DNA of 64,000 nucleotides from Myxococcota bacterium (lineage in GTDB: Bacteria > Myxococcota > B64-G9): contig JAKLGA010000018.1 in NCBI GenBank assembly GCA_022710975.1, positions 1 to 64,000 of the forward strand. The letters are read 5' to 3'. The translations under genes were made by a program, and so were the position numbers. The notes under the pieces are model-generated. The model did no database searches. It was not told the DNA's origin and saw only the letters and a program-made list of their open reading frames with translations. Shown piece by piece: positions 33,622 to 42,161 of the stretch (its first letter is position 1; each line of letters begins with the position of its first letter).

Positions 33622-35412
33622 TCAGCCCTTGCGGGCCAGGTGGAGGTCGGCGAGCTGCTGGTCGCTCACCCCGGAGGGGGCGCCGCTCATCAGGCACTGG
33701 CCGCGGGCGGTCTTGGGGAAGGCGATCACGTCCCGGATGCTCTCCCCGCCGGTCAGCAGCATGACCAGCCGGTCGAGGCCGAGCGCCAGCCCGCCGTGGG
33801 GCGGGGCGCCGAACTGCAGCGCCTGCAGGAGGAAGCTGAACTTCTCGCGGGCCTCCTCGTCCGAGATGCCCAGCACCTTGAACACCTTGGCCTGGACCTC
33901 GGAGTCGTGGATGCGGATCGAGCCGCCGCCGGCCTCCACGCCGTTGAGCACCAGGTCGTAAGCCTGCGCCCGGCAGGCGAGCGGCTCGGACAGCAGCTTG
34001 TCCACGTCCTCGGGCAGCGGCGAGGTGAACGGGTGGTGGCTGGCCACGACCGCCCCGGTGTCCTCGGCCCGCTCGAACAGCGGGAAGTCGGTCACCCACA
34101 AAAGCTCCCAGCGGATCTTGTCCACCAGCCCGAGCTTCTCCCCCAGGTGCACCCGCAGCCCGCCGAGCACGCTGTGCACCTTGTCGGCCGAGCCGAACTG
34201 CAGGAGCAGCACGGCGCCCTCCCCCGCCCCGGCGGCCCGGTTGATCTCCACCCGCATGGCGGGACTGACGCTCTTGCCCATGGGCGACTGGGTCCAGCCG
34301 CCGTCGGCCGCCAGGCGCGCCCGGGCCAGCCCCAGGCCGCCCAGCTCCTTCACCTTGACCTCGAGCTTGTCGACCTCGGAGCGGCTGGGGGCCTTGTCCG
34401 CGGGCAGGCACAGGGCCTTGATCACCCCGCCGGAGGCCAGCGCGTCCTTGAGCATGCCCACCCCGCCGCCGTCGTGGCGGCGGACGATCTCGGTCAGGTC
34501 GACCAGCTCCAGGCCGAAACGGAGGTCGGGCTTGTCCGAGCCGAAGCGGCCCATGGCCTCGGCCCAGGTCATGCGCTGGAACGGACGCGCGAGCTTCACC
34601 CCCAGCGCCTCCTCGAAGATGGCCGCCATCAGCCCCTCGACCACCTCGTAGATGTGGCGCGGGGCGGCGAAGCTCATCTCCACGTCGATCTGGGTGAACT
34701 CGGGTTGCCTGTCGCCGCGCAGATCCTCGTCCCGGAAGCAGCGCGCGATCTGGTAGTAGCGGTCGAAGCCGGCCACCATGAAGAGCTGCTTGAAGATCTG
34801 GGGCGACTCGGCCAGGGCGTACACCTGGCCCGGGTTCAGGCGCGAGGGCACCAGGAAGTTGCGCGCGCCGCCCGGGGTGTACTTGACCATGCAGGGCGTC
34901 TCGATCTCCAGGAAACCGGCGTCGGCCAGGTGGCGCCGCGCCCGCTGCGTGATGCGGTGGCGCATGAGGATGCGGCGGGTGACCTCGGGCCGGCGCAGGT
35001 CGAGGTAGCGGTACTGCAGGCGGAGCTCCTCGCGGGCGTCTACCCCGTCCTCGAGCAGGAACGGCGGGACGGCCGAGCGGTTGAACACCTCGAGCCGGGT
35101 GGCCAGCACCTCGATCCCGCCGGTGGGCATGCGCTTGTTGGCGTTGGCGCCGCGCGAGCGCACCTTGCCCTGCAGGCCCACGACCCACTCCGGGCGGATC
35201 TGGCCGGCCAGCCCGTAGGCCTCGCCGGAGGCCTGCGGATCGAAGACCACCTGGGTCACGCCCTCGCGGTCGCGCAGGTCGACGAACACGCAGCCGCCCA
35301 GATCCCGCCGGGAGGCCACCCAGCCGAACAGCACCACCTCCGCGCCCTCATCGGCCTCGCGCAGCGCCCCGCACGAGTGGGAGCGATCGATCTCCTGGAT
35401 GAAACGGGTCAA
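33622..35412 (-). CDS. aspS: Aspartyl-tRNA synthetase
   Basis: The protein has 596 residues, the bacterial AspRS size. The anticodon-binding OB fold is at the N-terminus (VVLFGWVASRRDLGGCVFVDLRD). The class II core follows with motif 2 YQIARCFRDEDLRGDRQPEFTQID, a GAD insertion domain in the middle (about 300-420), and motif 3 GLALGLDRLVMLL. It charges tRNA-Asp with aspartate and ATP in the cytosol. The start is TTG 35412 with GGAGG 6 nt upstream, and there is no other start in the conserved region. It is last in the eight-gene run from 41565. Confidence 0.97.
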   Translation of the reverse strand: MTRFIQEIDRSHSCGALREADEGAEVVLFGWVASRRDLGGCVFVDLRDREGVTQVVFDPQASGEAYGLAGQIRPEWVVGLQGKVRSRGANANKRMPTGGIEVLATRLEVFNRSAVPPFLLEDGVDAREELRLQYRYLDLRRPEVTRRILMRHRITQRARRHLADAGFLEIETPCMVKYTPGGARNFLVPSRLNPGQVYALAESPQIFKQLFMVAGFDRYYQIARCFRDEDLRGDRQPEFTQIDVEMSFAAPRHIYEVVEGLMAAIFEEALGVKLARPFQRMTWAEAMGRFGSDKPDLRFGLELVDLTEIVRRHDGGGVGMLKDALASGGVIKALCLPADKAPSRSEVDKLEVKVKELGGLGLARARLAADGGWTQSPMGKSVSPAMRVEINRAAGAGEGAVLLLQFGSADKVHSVLGGLRVHLGEKLGLVDKIRWELLWVTDFPLFERAEDTGAVVASHHPFTSPLPEDVDKLLSEPLACRAQAYDLVLNGVEAGGGSIRIHDSEVQAKVFKVLGISDEEAREKFSFLLQALQFGAPPHGGLALGLDRLVMLLTGGESIRDVIAFPKTARGQCLMSGAPSGVSDQQLADLHLARKG

Positions 35413-35443
35413 GGCGGACCTCCTGGGCTGTGGGGGGGCGGGC

Positions 35444-37432
35444 TCAGGCCCTGAGCTCGACCATCTCGAGCTCTTCGATGATGTACAGCACGCGGTACAC
35501 GGCCGGCTCGAACACTTCCCGGTCCGAGCCGCCGAGGGAGAGCAGATCGCGGATGTTGCGCTCGCCGTCCAGCAGGTCCACCACGCGCTGCTCGCGGGCC
35601 TGCAGGCCGAGGCGGTCGGCGCCGAGGTAGGGGTTGGCGAGCTTCGCCGGGCGCCGGGCCAGGTGCGGGCGGTAGCGGTTCTTCAGCATCTCCAGGGAGG
35701 TGTAGCGCCGCACGCCCTCGGCGATCAGCGCGTAGGAGCCGATGCGCAGCGGGATGACCTCGCCCTTGTAGGTCTGCCCGGCGTAGAAGCGGTAGGCGCC
35801 GGTCGACCAGCTGAAGACCTCCAGGATCTTCTCGCGCACCTGCTCGGCCAGCACCTCGGCCAGCTCGTGGAGCTGCATCAGGCCCATGGCCACCAGCGTG
35901 TCGCCCAGCCGGCCGGAGTAGGCGGACATCATCTTGACCGCCTCGTCCCGCTGCTGGTCGGTGATGATCTTGCGCTCCACCAGGTACTCGCCCAGGCGCT
36001 CGGCCGGGATGTTCGACTTCACGAACTCGGGCATGCCCTGGCGCAGGTAGATCTCCTTCTTGATGGCCCCCTTGGAGAGCACCAGGCGCCCGTCTTGCTT
36101 GGCGATGGCCAGCCGGTAGAACAGCTTGGGGAAGCTCACCTCGGAGATCAGCCCCTGGTAGTCCGCCGCGGCGTTGGGGTCGCTCTCCTCGGGGGTGGGC
36201 AGCTTGGTGAGCTGGCAGGACAGCTCGGGCACGTCCTGGATGCGCTTCCAGTCCTGCCCCTCGCGCAGCACCTCGCTGTCCGGCGTGAGCAGGCCCGAGC
36301 CGATCATCTCGTTGAGCTGCTCCATGACCACCGGGCCGCTGGGCTTGGAGCCCGGCTGGCGCACCCAGTAGCGCGGCGGCTCGGTGCGGGTGTGCTCGAT
36401 GGCCAGGGCCTCCTCGCGCTGGCGCGCGGCCGTGATGCGGTCGGCGAACAGGTGCTTGAGGTAGCCCTCCAGGTGGGTGGAGGAGATCTTGATCCCGGCG
36501 TCGAACAGGAAGTCGTCGATGGCGTCCTTGAACTCGCCGGCGCTGCGGAAGCGGTCCTCGGGCCGGCGCGCGAGCGCCCGCGCCAGGATGTCGACCAGCC
36601 CGGGCGGCACCTCGTCCGCGTGCTGGCGCACGTCGGGGATGAGCGCGTCCCGGATGGCGATCAGGATGTCCAGCTCGGTGCCGGCGCCGAACATGCGCTT
36701 GTTGGTCAGCAGCTCCCACAGGGTGATGCCGGCGCAGAACACGTCCGAGCGCCCGTCGAGATCGCGACCCTCGACCTGCTCGGGCGACAGGTAGCCCATC
36801 TTGCCCTTCAGCCCGCCCGACATGGTCTTGACGCCCCGGTCGCGGGCCTTGGCGATGCCGAAGTCGGCCACCTTGACCTCGCCCTGGAACGACAGCAGCA
36901 GGTTGCCGGGGTTGAAGTCGCGGTGGACGATGCCCAGCGGCTTCCCGTCCGGGGCGGTGGCCCGGTGGGCGAAGTCGAGGCCCTTGAGCGCCTCCGACAT
37001 GACGAAGCAGGTCAGCTCGACGGGCAGGCGGCTCTTGGCCTTGCGCAGGCGGTAGAGCACCTGGACCAGATCCACGCCGTCGACGAACTCCATGGCGATG
37101 AAGTAGCGCCCCTCCAGCCGCCCCAGGTCGTGGATCTGCACGATGTTGGCGTGCTGCAGGCTGGCGCACAGCTTGGCCTCGTCGATCAGCATCTCGATGA
37201 ACTCGTGATCCTCGGCGAAGCTGGGCAGGATGCGCTTGATGACGATGGTCTTCTCGAAGCCGCTCACCCCGTAGGACTTGGCCTTGAAGATCTCGGCCAT
37301 GCCGCCCTGGGCGATGCGCTCGACCAGCAGGTACTTGCCGAACCGGACCGGCAGCGCGGTCTGCACCCGCGTCTCGGCGTCCTGCTTGGCTTCGGCCTGC
37401 TTCTCCTCGGCCTGTTTGTCGCTGTCGGACAT
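35444..37432 (-). CDS. Ser/Thr protein kinase with GYF-like and DUF4388/PATAN domains
   Basis: The protein has 662 residues. Residues about 28-300 are a complete Hanks-type kinase: glycine loop IAQGGMAEIF, Lys in TIVIKRI, catalytic HRDFNPGN, and DFG in VADFGIAK. Residues about 360-405 (RYWVRQPGSKPSGPVVMEQL) look like a bacterial GYF-2 domain, a proline-peptide binder. A C-terminal PATAN-like region (about 430-660) has KLFYRLAIAKQDGRLVL, 'KKEIYLRQGMPEFVKS' and TGAYRFYAGQTY, the same family as the response regulator at 8351. The ATG at 37432 follows GGGAGG. It links phosphorylation to the PATAN output and lies between pyrD and aspS. Confidence 0.85.
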   Translation of the reverse strand: MSDSDKQAEEKQAEAKQDAETRVQTALPVRFGKYLLVERIAQGGMAEIFKAKSYGVSGFEKTIVIKRILPSFAEDHEFIEMLIDEAKLCASLQHANIVQIHDLGRLEGRYFIAMEFVDGVDLVQVLYRLRKAKSRLPVELTCFVMSEALKGLDFAHRATAPDGKPLGIVHRDFNPGNLLLSFQGEVKVADFGIAKARDRGVKTMSGGLKGKMGYLSPEQVEGRDLDGRSDVFCAGITLWELLTNKRMFGAGTELDILIAIRDALIPDVRQHADEVPPGLVDILARALARRPEDRFRSAGEFKDAIDDFLFDAGIKISSTHLEGYLKHLFADRITAARQREEALAIEHTRTEPPRYWVRQPGSKPSGPVVMEQLNEMIGSGLLTPDSEVLREGQDWKRIQDVPELSCQLTKLPTPEESDPNAAADYQGLISEVSFPKLFYRLAIAKQDGRLVLSKGAIKKEIYLRQGMPEFVKSNIPAERLGEYLVERKIITDQQRDEAVKMMSAYSGRLGDTLVAMGLMQLHELAEVLAEQVREKILEVFSWSTGAYRFYAGQTYKGEVIPLRIGSYALIAEGVRRYTSLEMLKNRYRPHLARRPAKLANPYLGADRLGLQAREQRVVDLLDGERNIRDLLSLGGSDREVFEPAVYRVLYIIEELEMVELRA

Positions 37433-37464
37433 GGAGCCAACCCTCCCGGGGCACACCACCCGGC

Positions 37465-38394
37465 CTATACCTCTACCGTACCCACCAGCTCCCGGCAACT
37501 CCGGAGTCCCAGCTCGCCCAGGAAGCGCTCCAGGCCCTCCTCCACCTCGACCGGCGCGGCCGGGTTGCGGAACGTGGCCGAGCCCACCTGCACCGCCACG
37601 GCTCCGGCCCGCATGTGCTCGGCCGCGTCCGCCCAGCCGGTGATCCCGCCGCAGCCGACCACCGGCACCGCCACCGCCCGGCTCACCTCGAACACCGCCC
37701 GCACGGCGATCGGCTTGATGGCCGGGCCCGACAGGCCGCCGATCGCGTTGCCCAGGCGCGGCCGGCCAGTCCACACGTCGATGGCCATGCCGCGCAGCGT
37801 GTTGATCAGCACCAGCCCGTCCACCCCGGTCGCGGCCACGCGGCTGGCGATGGCCACCAGATCGGTCACGTTGGGCGACAGCTTGACCAGCACCGGCAGG
37901 CGGGTCGCGGCCCGCACCGCGGCGGCCACCTCGGCGGCCGCGCCGGGATCCGAGCCGAAGGCGATCCCCCCCGCGCGCACGTTGGGGCAGGAGATGTTGA
38001 CCTCGAGGGCGTCCACGCCCGCCTGCCCGTCGAGGGCCGCGGCCAGGCGGGCGTACTCCTCGGGCGTGTCGCCCAGGATGTTCACCACCACGGCCGTATC
38101 CAGCCCGTGCAGGAAGGGCAGCTTCTGGGAGATGAACGCCTCCAGGCCGGGGTTCTGCAGCCCGATGGAGTTGAGCAGGCCAGCCGCGGTCTCGGCGATG
38201 CGCGGCTGGGGGTTGCCGGCGCGCGGCTCGAGCGACACGCCCTTGGTCACCACCGCGCCCAGCGCGTCCAGGCGCACCAGGCCGGCGTACTCGTTAGCCC
38301 AGCCGAAGGTGCCCGAGGCCACCATGACCGGGTTCTTGAGCGCCAGGCGCCCGATCTGGACGCGCATGTCCGGGCGGAGCGGCGCCGGGCTCAC
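37465..38394 (-). CDS. pyrD: Dihydroorotate dehydrogenase, class 1B catalytic subunit
   Basis: The protein has 309 residues. It has KNPVMVASGTFGWANEYAGL and NPQPRI near the start, the catalytic Cys in VNISCPNVRAGGIAFG, FMN-phosphate glycines in PVVGCGGITGWADAAEHM, and ends typical of PyrD-B. It oxidises dihydroorotate to orotate in pyrimidine synthesis and passes electrons through PyrK to NAD+. The GTG start at 38394 overlaps the pyrK stop (GTGA), which favours it over the ATG at 38367. Confidence 0.95.
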   Translation of the reverse strand: MSPAPLRPDMRVQIGRLALKNPVMVASGTFGWANEYAGLVRLDALGAVVTKGVSLEPRAGNPQPRIAETAAGLLNSIGLQNPGLEAFISQKLPFLHGLDTAVVVNILGDTPEEYARLAAALDGQAGVDALEVNISCPNVRAGGIAFGSDPGAAAEVAAAVRAATRLPVLVKLSPNVTDLVAIASRVAATGVDGLVLINTLRGMAIDVWTGRPRLGNAIGGLSGPAIKPIAVRAVFEVSRAVAVPVVGCGGITGWADAAEHMRAGAVAVQVGSATFRNPAAPVEVEEGLERFLGELGLRSCRELVGTVEV

Positions 38395-39173
38395 GGGTAC
38401 ACCTCCCGGGCGTCGAACACCGGCCCCTCGGAGCACACCCGCTGGGGCCGCCCGCCGATGGGCCGGGCGCAGCCCATGCAGGCGCCCGTGCCGCAGGCCA
38501 TGTGGGCCTCGAGCGACAGCTCGGCCCGCACGCCCGCCTCCCGGCACAGCGCGGCCGCGCGGGCCAGCATCGGCTCCGGGCCGCAAGCGGCCAGGTAGGC
38601 CAGGGCGCGCTCGGCCACCGGCAGGGCCGAGAGCGCCTCGGCCAGCAGCTCGGTGGCCAGGCCGCGCCGGCCGGCCGAGCCGTCGTCGGTCGCCAGCTCG
38701 ACCCGGCAGGGCAGGCCGGCGGTGGACACCAGGGCCTCGGCGGTGGCCGCCCCGTACAGCAGGCGGACCGGCCGGCCGGCCAGGGACTCGGCCAGGAAGA
38801 AGAGCGGCGCCACCCCCAGGCCGCCGCCGAGCAGCAGCAGCGGGCCCCGGGCGGGCGGGTCGAAGCCGCGCCCGATCGGCCCCAGCAGGCGCAGCCGGAC
38901 GCCGGGCGGCAGGGCGGCCAGCCCCTCCGTCCCGCGGCCCACCACCGCCACCAGGAGCTCGAGCGTGTCCGCGTCGGGCACCCGGTGGATGGAGAAGGGC
39001 CGGTTGAGGAACGGGTCGAGCTGCCCGTCGGGGCCGGGCGCCAGCATGACGAACTGCCCCGGCCGGGCCGCCCGGGCCACCTGGGGGGCGAAGAGCCTCA
39101 GGCAGACGATGCGCTGCCGGGCCCGGGGCTCGACCTGGACGAGCTCGGCGTGGACCTGGATGGACCCGCTCAT
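38391..39173 (-). CDS. pyrK: Dihydroorotate dehydrogenase electron-transfer subunit
   Basis: The protein has 260 residues. It has an FAD-binding ferredoxin-reductase fold: RPFSIHRV for FAD, GPIGRGFD and LLLGGGLGVAPLFFLA for the nucleotide. The 2Fe-2S cluster cysteines are at the C-terminus in ACGTGACMGCARPI...RVCSEGPVF (C-x4-C-x2-C-x11-C). It pairs with PyrD to form the NAD-linked class 1B enzyme. The ATG at 39173 overlaps the rimI stop (ATGA). Confidence 0.95.
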   Translation of the reverse strand: MSGSIQVHAELVQVEPRARQRIVCLRLFAPQVARAARPGQFVMLAPGPDGQLDPFLNRPFSIHRVPDADTLELLVAVVGRGTEGLAALPPGVRLRLLGPIGRGFDPPARGPLLLLGGGLGVAPLFFLAESLAGRPVRLLYGAATAEALVSTAGLPCRVELATDDGSAGRRGLATELLAEALSALPVAERALAYLAACGPEPMLARAAALCREAGVRAELSLEAHMACGTGACMGCARPIGGRPQRVCSEGPVFDAREVYP

Positions 39174-39685
39174 GGCGCCCCCGAGCGGTTCGGCCGGGGC
39201 AGGATGGCGGGCGCCACCTCGAGGTTCATCACCAGCGCGTCCTCGTTGTCGGCCCGGTAGTAGTTCTTGCGCAGCCCGGCCTTGTAGAAGCCGAGCGATT
39301 CGTACAGGCGTCTGGCCGCGAGGTTCGACGGGCGGACCTCCAGGGAGGCGGTGCCGCCCCCGCGGTCGGCGAAGCAGGCCAGCGCCTCCAGCATCAGCAG
39401 GCGCGCGATCCCCCGCCGGCGGGCCTCGGGCGCCACGGCCACGTTCAGCACGTGCATGTCGTCGGGCATGATCCAGCAGATGATGAAGGCGTCCACCCGG
39501 GACAGGCGCCCGTCCGCGCCGGCCTCACCCGCCAGGCGGAACCACGACCAGGTGAACTGGATCTCGGACAGGAAGGCGGAGGGCGGCCAGGGGTCCTTGA
39601 AGCAGGACCGCTCGATGGCCAGCACCGAGCGCAGGTAGTCGAGGGTCATGAAGTCCAGGCCGGGACCCGGCTCACAGCGCGTCAT
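39170..39685 (-). CDS. rimI: Ribosomal protein S18 alanine N-acetyltransferase
   Basis: The protein has 171 residues with the GNAT fold. Motif A is VAVAPEARRRGIARLLM, and the N-terminal part has AIERSCFKDPWPPSAF, typical of RimI. It acetylates the N-terminal Ala of S18 in E. coli. The start at 39685 (MTRCEPGP) overlaps the upstream gene by 14 bases; an ATG at 39649 (MTLDYLRS) is an alternative that avoids the overlap. The gene joins the translation-linked run with engB and aspS. Confidence 0.85.
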   Translation of the reverse strand: MTRCEPGPGLDFMTLDYLRSVLAIERSCFKDPWPPSAFLSEIQFTWSWFRLAGEAGADGRLSRVDAFIICWIMPDDMHVLNVAVAPEARRRGIARLLMLEALACFADRGGGTASLEVRPSNLAARRLYESLGFYKAGLRKNYYRADNEDALVMNLEVAPAILPRPNRSGAP

Positions 39686-40397
39686 CGCCACGTTCGACCG
39701 CCTCCGCGTCCGCGTCGGGCCCCTCGGGGTCACCCAGCTCCACCAGCACCTTGACCTCTGCCCGCTTGCGCAGCTCCCACACCCAGCGCGCCAGCTCCCG
39801 CTCCCGAGCCGCCGCGCCCAGCCGGTGGCGGATGGCGTCGGCCACGGCCCCGAGCGGGGCCCCGCCGAAGTTGCCCCGGTTCTCTGTGTAGAACTCCTCC
39901 ACGGCCTCCGGGCTCACGTCTGGCAGGGTCTGCAGCCGGGCCTCCTTGAGCCGCGCGACCCGCAGGTGGCGCACCAGCACCTCCACCACCTCCGGCTCGC
40001 CCAGGCCGTAGCGCATCAGGAAGCGCAAGTACGCCTCGCCGTCCACGAACCGCCCGCGGAACCCGAGCAGCAGCGCCTCGCGCTCCTGGTCGCTGACCGC
40101 GGGCAGCTCGATCCGCCGGGCCTCGTCCAGCAGCACCGCCTGGTTGATGAGGAGATCCAGCACCTGACGCTGGAAGTCGGGCGTGAGCTCGCGCTCGAGC
40201 CCGGCCTGGCCGCGTCGATCGACCAGCACCAGCCAGGCCTCCTCCAGGAGCTCGGAGCGGGTGATCACGTGGCGGTTGACCACGGCCACCACCTCGTCCA
40301 GCACCTCGCCCGCGGGCGGGGGTGCCTGTCCGGCCCAGGCCGGGAACGGCAGCCACGTCGCCAGCAGGCACACGGCCATGGAGCTGGCCAACCGCAT
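39672..40397 (-). CDS. SurA-like periplasmic chaperone N-domain protein
   Basis: The protein has 241 residues with a signal peptide (MRLASSMAVCLLATWLPFPAWAG). A SurA-N-like helical domain follows: VVAVVNRHVITRSELLEEA, then LLINQAVLLDEAR, and late VSPEAVEEFYTENRGNF. Normal SurA adds one or two parvulin domains; none is present here, so it could act as chaperone only. Its acidic tail ends DADAEAVERGDDAL. The start is ATG 40397 with GGAGG 9 nt upstream. Confidence 0.8.
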   Translation of the reverse strand: MRLASSMAVCLLATWLPFPAWAGQAPPPAGEVLDEVVAVVNRHVITRSELLEEAWLVLVDRRGQAGLERELTPDFQRQVLDLLINQAVLLDEARRIELPAVSDQEREALLLGFRGRFVDGEAYLRFLMRYGLGEPEVVEVLVRHLRVARLKEARLQTLPDVSPEAVEEFYTENRGNFGGAPLGAVADAIRHRLGAAARERELARWVWELRKRAEVKVLVELGDPEGPDADAEAVERGDDAL

Positions 40398-40430
40398 CCA
40401 GGGTTCGCCTCCCAAGTCTGCGGGATTCTA

Positions 40431-41057
40431 CTAGGATCGGGAGGGGCCGACAAGCTCGCACGGGCCGAGCGCGGTGTCGGCCACGGCCGCCTCCAGCCAG
40501 GCGAGCAGCTCCTCCCGGCCTTGCCTGGAGTGGGAGGAGAAGCCCAACCCCGGCGCGGGCCCGCCGAGCTCGCGGTCGAGCGCCGCGAGCTGCGCGCGCA
40601 GGCGCGTGCGGCTCTTCTCCTTGTCCACCTTGGTCCACACCGGCATCCAGGGGCGGTTCAGGCGGGTCAGCATCTCGGCCAGGGCGAAGTCCTGGTCGTC
40701 CAGCGCGCGGCGGAAGTCGAACAGCGCCACCACCCCGACCACGGGCCGACCGGCGCGGAAGTAGGCCTCCACCAGCGGGCGCCAGCCGGCGGACTCCTGG
40801 CGCGAGACGCTGGCGTAGCCATAGCCGGGCAGATCCACGAGCCGGAAGCGCCCCTCCACGTCGAAGAACACGAGCGCCCGCGTCTTGCCGGGCCGGGCCG
40901 CGGTGCGCGCCAGGCGCCGCACGCCCATGAGGGTGTTGATCAGCGTGGACTTGCCGGAGTTCGAGCGGCCGACCACCGCCACCTCGGGCGGCCCCGGGGG
41001 CGGGAAGGCCGAGGGGTTGGGGGCCAGGGTCAGCAGCTCGGCGCGGTAGGTCCTCAT
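40431..41057 (-). CDS. engB: Ribosome biogenesis GTPase EngB (YsxC/YihA)
   Basis: The protein has 208 residues. G1 is GRSNSGKSTLINTL, the G2 Thr is in PGKTRALVFF, G3 is DLPGYG, G4 is TKVDK, and G5 is FSSHSRQG. EngB helps assemble the 50S subunit. It begins 16 bases after the cytochrome gene stop and thus is probably in its operon. Confidence 0.95.
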   Translation of the reverse strand: MRTYRAELLTLAPNPSAFPPPGPPEVAVVGRSNSGKSTLINTLMGVRRLARTAARPGKTRALVFFDVEGRFRLVDLPGYGYASVSRQESAGWRPLVEAYFRAGRPVVGVVALFDFRRALDDQDFALAEMLTRLNRPWMPVWTKVDKEKSRTRLRAQLAALDRELGGPAPGLGFSSHSRQGREELLAWLEAAVADTALGPCELVGPSRS

Positions 41058-41073
41058 CGCTGGCGCCGCGGGT

Positions 41074-41565
41074 TCACAGGGCGCCCTTGGCGGGGGCAGG
41101 GGCCGGCTCGGGCCTGGGCTCGCGGCCGTGCTCGATGGCGCGCCACAGCCGGGCGTGGTCGAAGGCGCGCACGGTGGGCGCGGCGTCGGTGTGGCAGCCG
41201 CGGCAGGCCTCCTCGGTGACGTCCCGGAGGCCCACGATGCGCGACAGCACCGCGTCCTTCATCACGTGGCGCTGCGCGTAGTAGCGCCCGGGCCCGTGGC
41301 AGCTCTCGCACTGCACCCCGGCCAGATCCCGCTCGGCCGTCCCGTGGCACTGGGTGCAGCGCGGATCGGCCACCTGCTTGCCGCTGAGCGCGAGGTGCGC
41401 GCGGGCGTGCGGGGAGCCCTGCCAGGCCTTGTGCGCCGTGGGGTGGCACTGCAGGCAGCGGCCAGCCCCGACGAACTCGGACGTGTCCACCGCCGCCAGC
41501 CCCACGCCGGCGAGCACGGCCAGGCCCGAACCGAGGACGACAGCGATGCCGAGGCGCCTCCGCAT
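41074..41565 (-). CDS. Tetraheme cytochrome c554/c'-like protein
   Basis: The protein has 163 residues. An N-terminal signal anchor (residues 5-25) precedes four CXXCH heme sites: CLQCH, CTQCH, CESCH and CRGCH. The layout resembles the cytochrome c554 family (H-x-HA between sites: SPHARAH). It should sit on the outer face of the cytoplasmic membrane or in the periplasm and pass electrons. It is the first gene of an otherwise housekeeping operon, which is odd. The leaderless promoter at 41573-41602 selects ATG 41565; the ATG at 41574 overlaps the -10 box. Confidence 0.85.
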   Translation of the reverse strand: MRRRLGIAVVLGSGLAVLAGVGLAAVDTSEFVGAGRCLQCHPTAHKAWQGSPHARAHLALSGKQVADPRCTQCHGTAERDLAGVQCESCHGPGRYYAQRHVMKDAVLSRIVGLRDVTEEACRGCHTDAAPTVRAFDHARLWRAIEHGREPRPEPAPAPAKGAL

Positions 41566-41572
41566 GAGCGGC

Positions 41573-41602
41573 AAGGTACGGCGCCGCCCGCGGGCGTGTC
41601 AA
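41573..41602 (-). promoter_or_regulatory. Leaderless promoter for the cytochrome-engB-pyr-aspS run
   Basis: Minus strand: TTGACA (41597-41602), 18-nt spacer, TACCTT (41573-41578), then 7 nt to ATG 41565, with no ribosome site. It is divergent from an almost identical promoter at 41628. Confidence 0.75.
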
Positions 41603-41627
41603 GGCAAGTCACCAGCCCGGTCCGGCG

Positions 41628-41657
41628 TTGACACCCCGGCCGGCCTGTGGCTACCTT
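41628..41657 (+). promoter_or_regulatory. Leaderless promoter for the BamE-like gene
   Basis: TTGACA (41628-41633), 18-nt spacer, TACCTT (41652-41657), then 6 nt to ATG 41664. The -35 and -10 boxes are identical to those of the divergent promoter 26 bases away. Confidence 0.75.
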
Positions 41658-41663
41658 GGACGC

Positions 41664-42146
41664 ATGCGCGCCCGGTATGCAACCTCGCTCGCCATCACGG
41701 GAATCATCGCGCTCCTGGCGCAATCGCCCCCGGCCCGGGCCAAGGCCTGGAAGGGCATGGAGCCGGGCAAGACCACCAAGGAGCAGGTGATCGACAAGTT
41801 CGGCGCGCCCACCAAGGCCTTCACCCAGGGCGGCGAGCTGTCCGACGGGCTGTCCTTCCAGGGCGATCAGGCCATCGCCGGCACCACCGAGGCCAACTTC
41901 TTCTTCGACAAGGCCGAGGTGCTCTTCCGCATCGACGTCTACCCAGAGCGCGAGGTGAGCGCCGCCCAGGTGCGGAAGATCTACGGCCCGGACTGCGAGC
42001 AGAAGCGCCTGGCCGGCGGCCTGTCGGTCCTCGTGTACCCCAAGGCGGGCCTGAGCGTCTTCTTCAACCCGGACGGCAAGGCCCACATCTTCCAGTTCAC
42101 CCCCGAGCCGAAGGCGAAGCCGGCCGACGCCTCCGCCTGGGAGTGA
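41664..42146 (+). CDS. Secreted BamE/OmlA-like small protein
   Basis: The protein has 160 residues with a signal peptide (cleavage after PARA, residue 26). The mature start WKGMEPGKTTKEQVIDKFGAPT is like the SmpA/OmlA/BamE fold (two helices, then strands). It has a single beta-rich domain to its end and no lipobox. BamE-like proteins help outer membrane assembly, but the fold is widely reused, so function is open. The next gene begins 15 bases after it. Confidence 0.7.
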   Translation: MRARYATSLAITGIIALLAQSPPARAKAWKGMEPGKTTKEQVIDKFGAPTKAFTQGGELSDGLSFQGDQAIAGTTEANFFFDKAEVLFRIDVYPEREVSAAQVRKIYGPDCEQKRLAGGLSVLVYPKAGLSVFFNPDGKAHIFQFTPEPKAKPADASAWE

Positions 42147-42161
42147 GCCCGCGGGGGGACG

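Noticed and set aside
35399-39007. A 1200-codon plus-strand frame across the aspS upstream, kinase, pyrD and pyrK genes
   Set aside because: The minus strand carries clear kinase, PyrD and PyrK; the plus frame is repetitive His/Leu/Gly sequence without motif.
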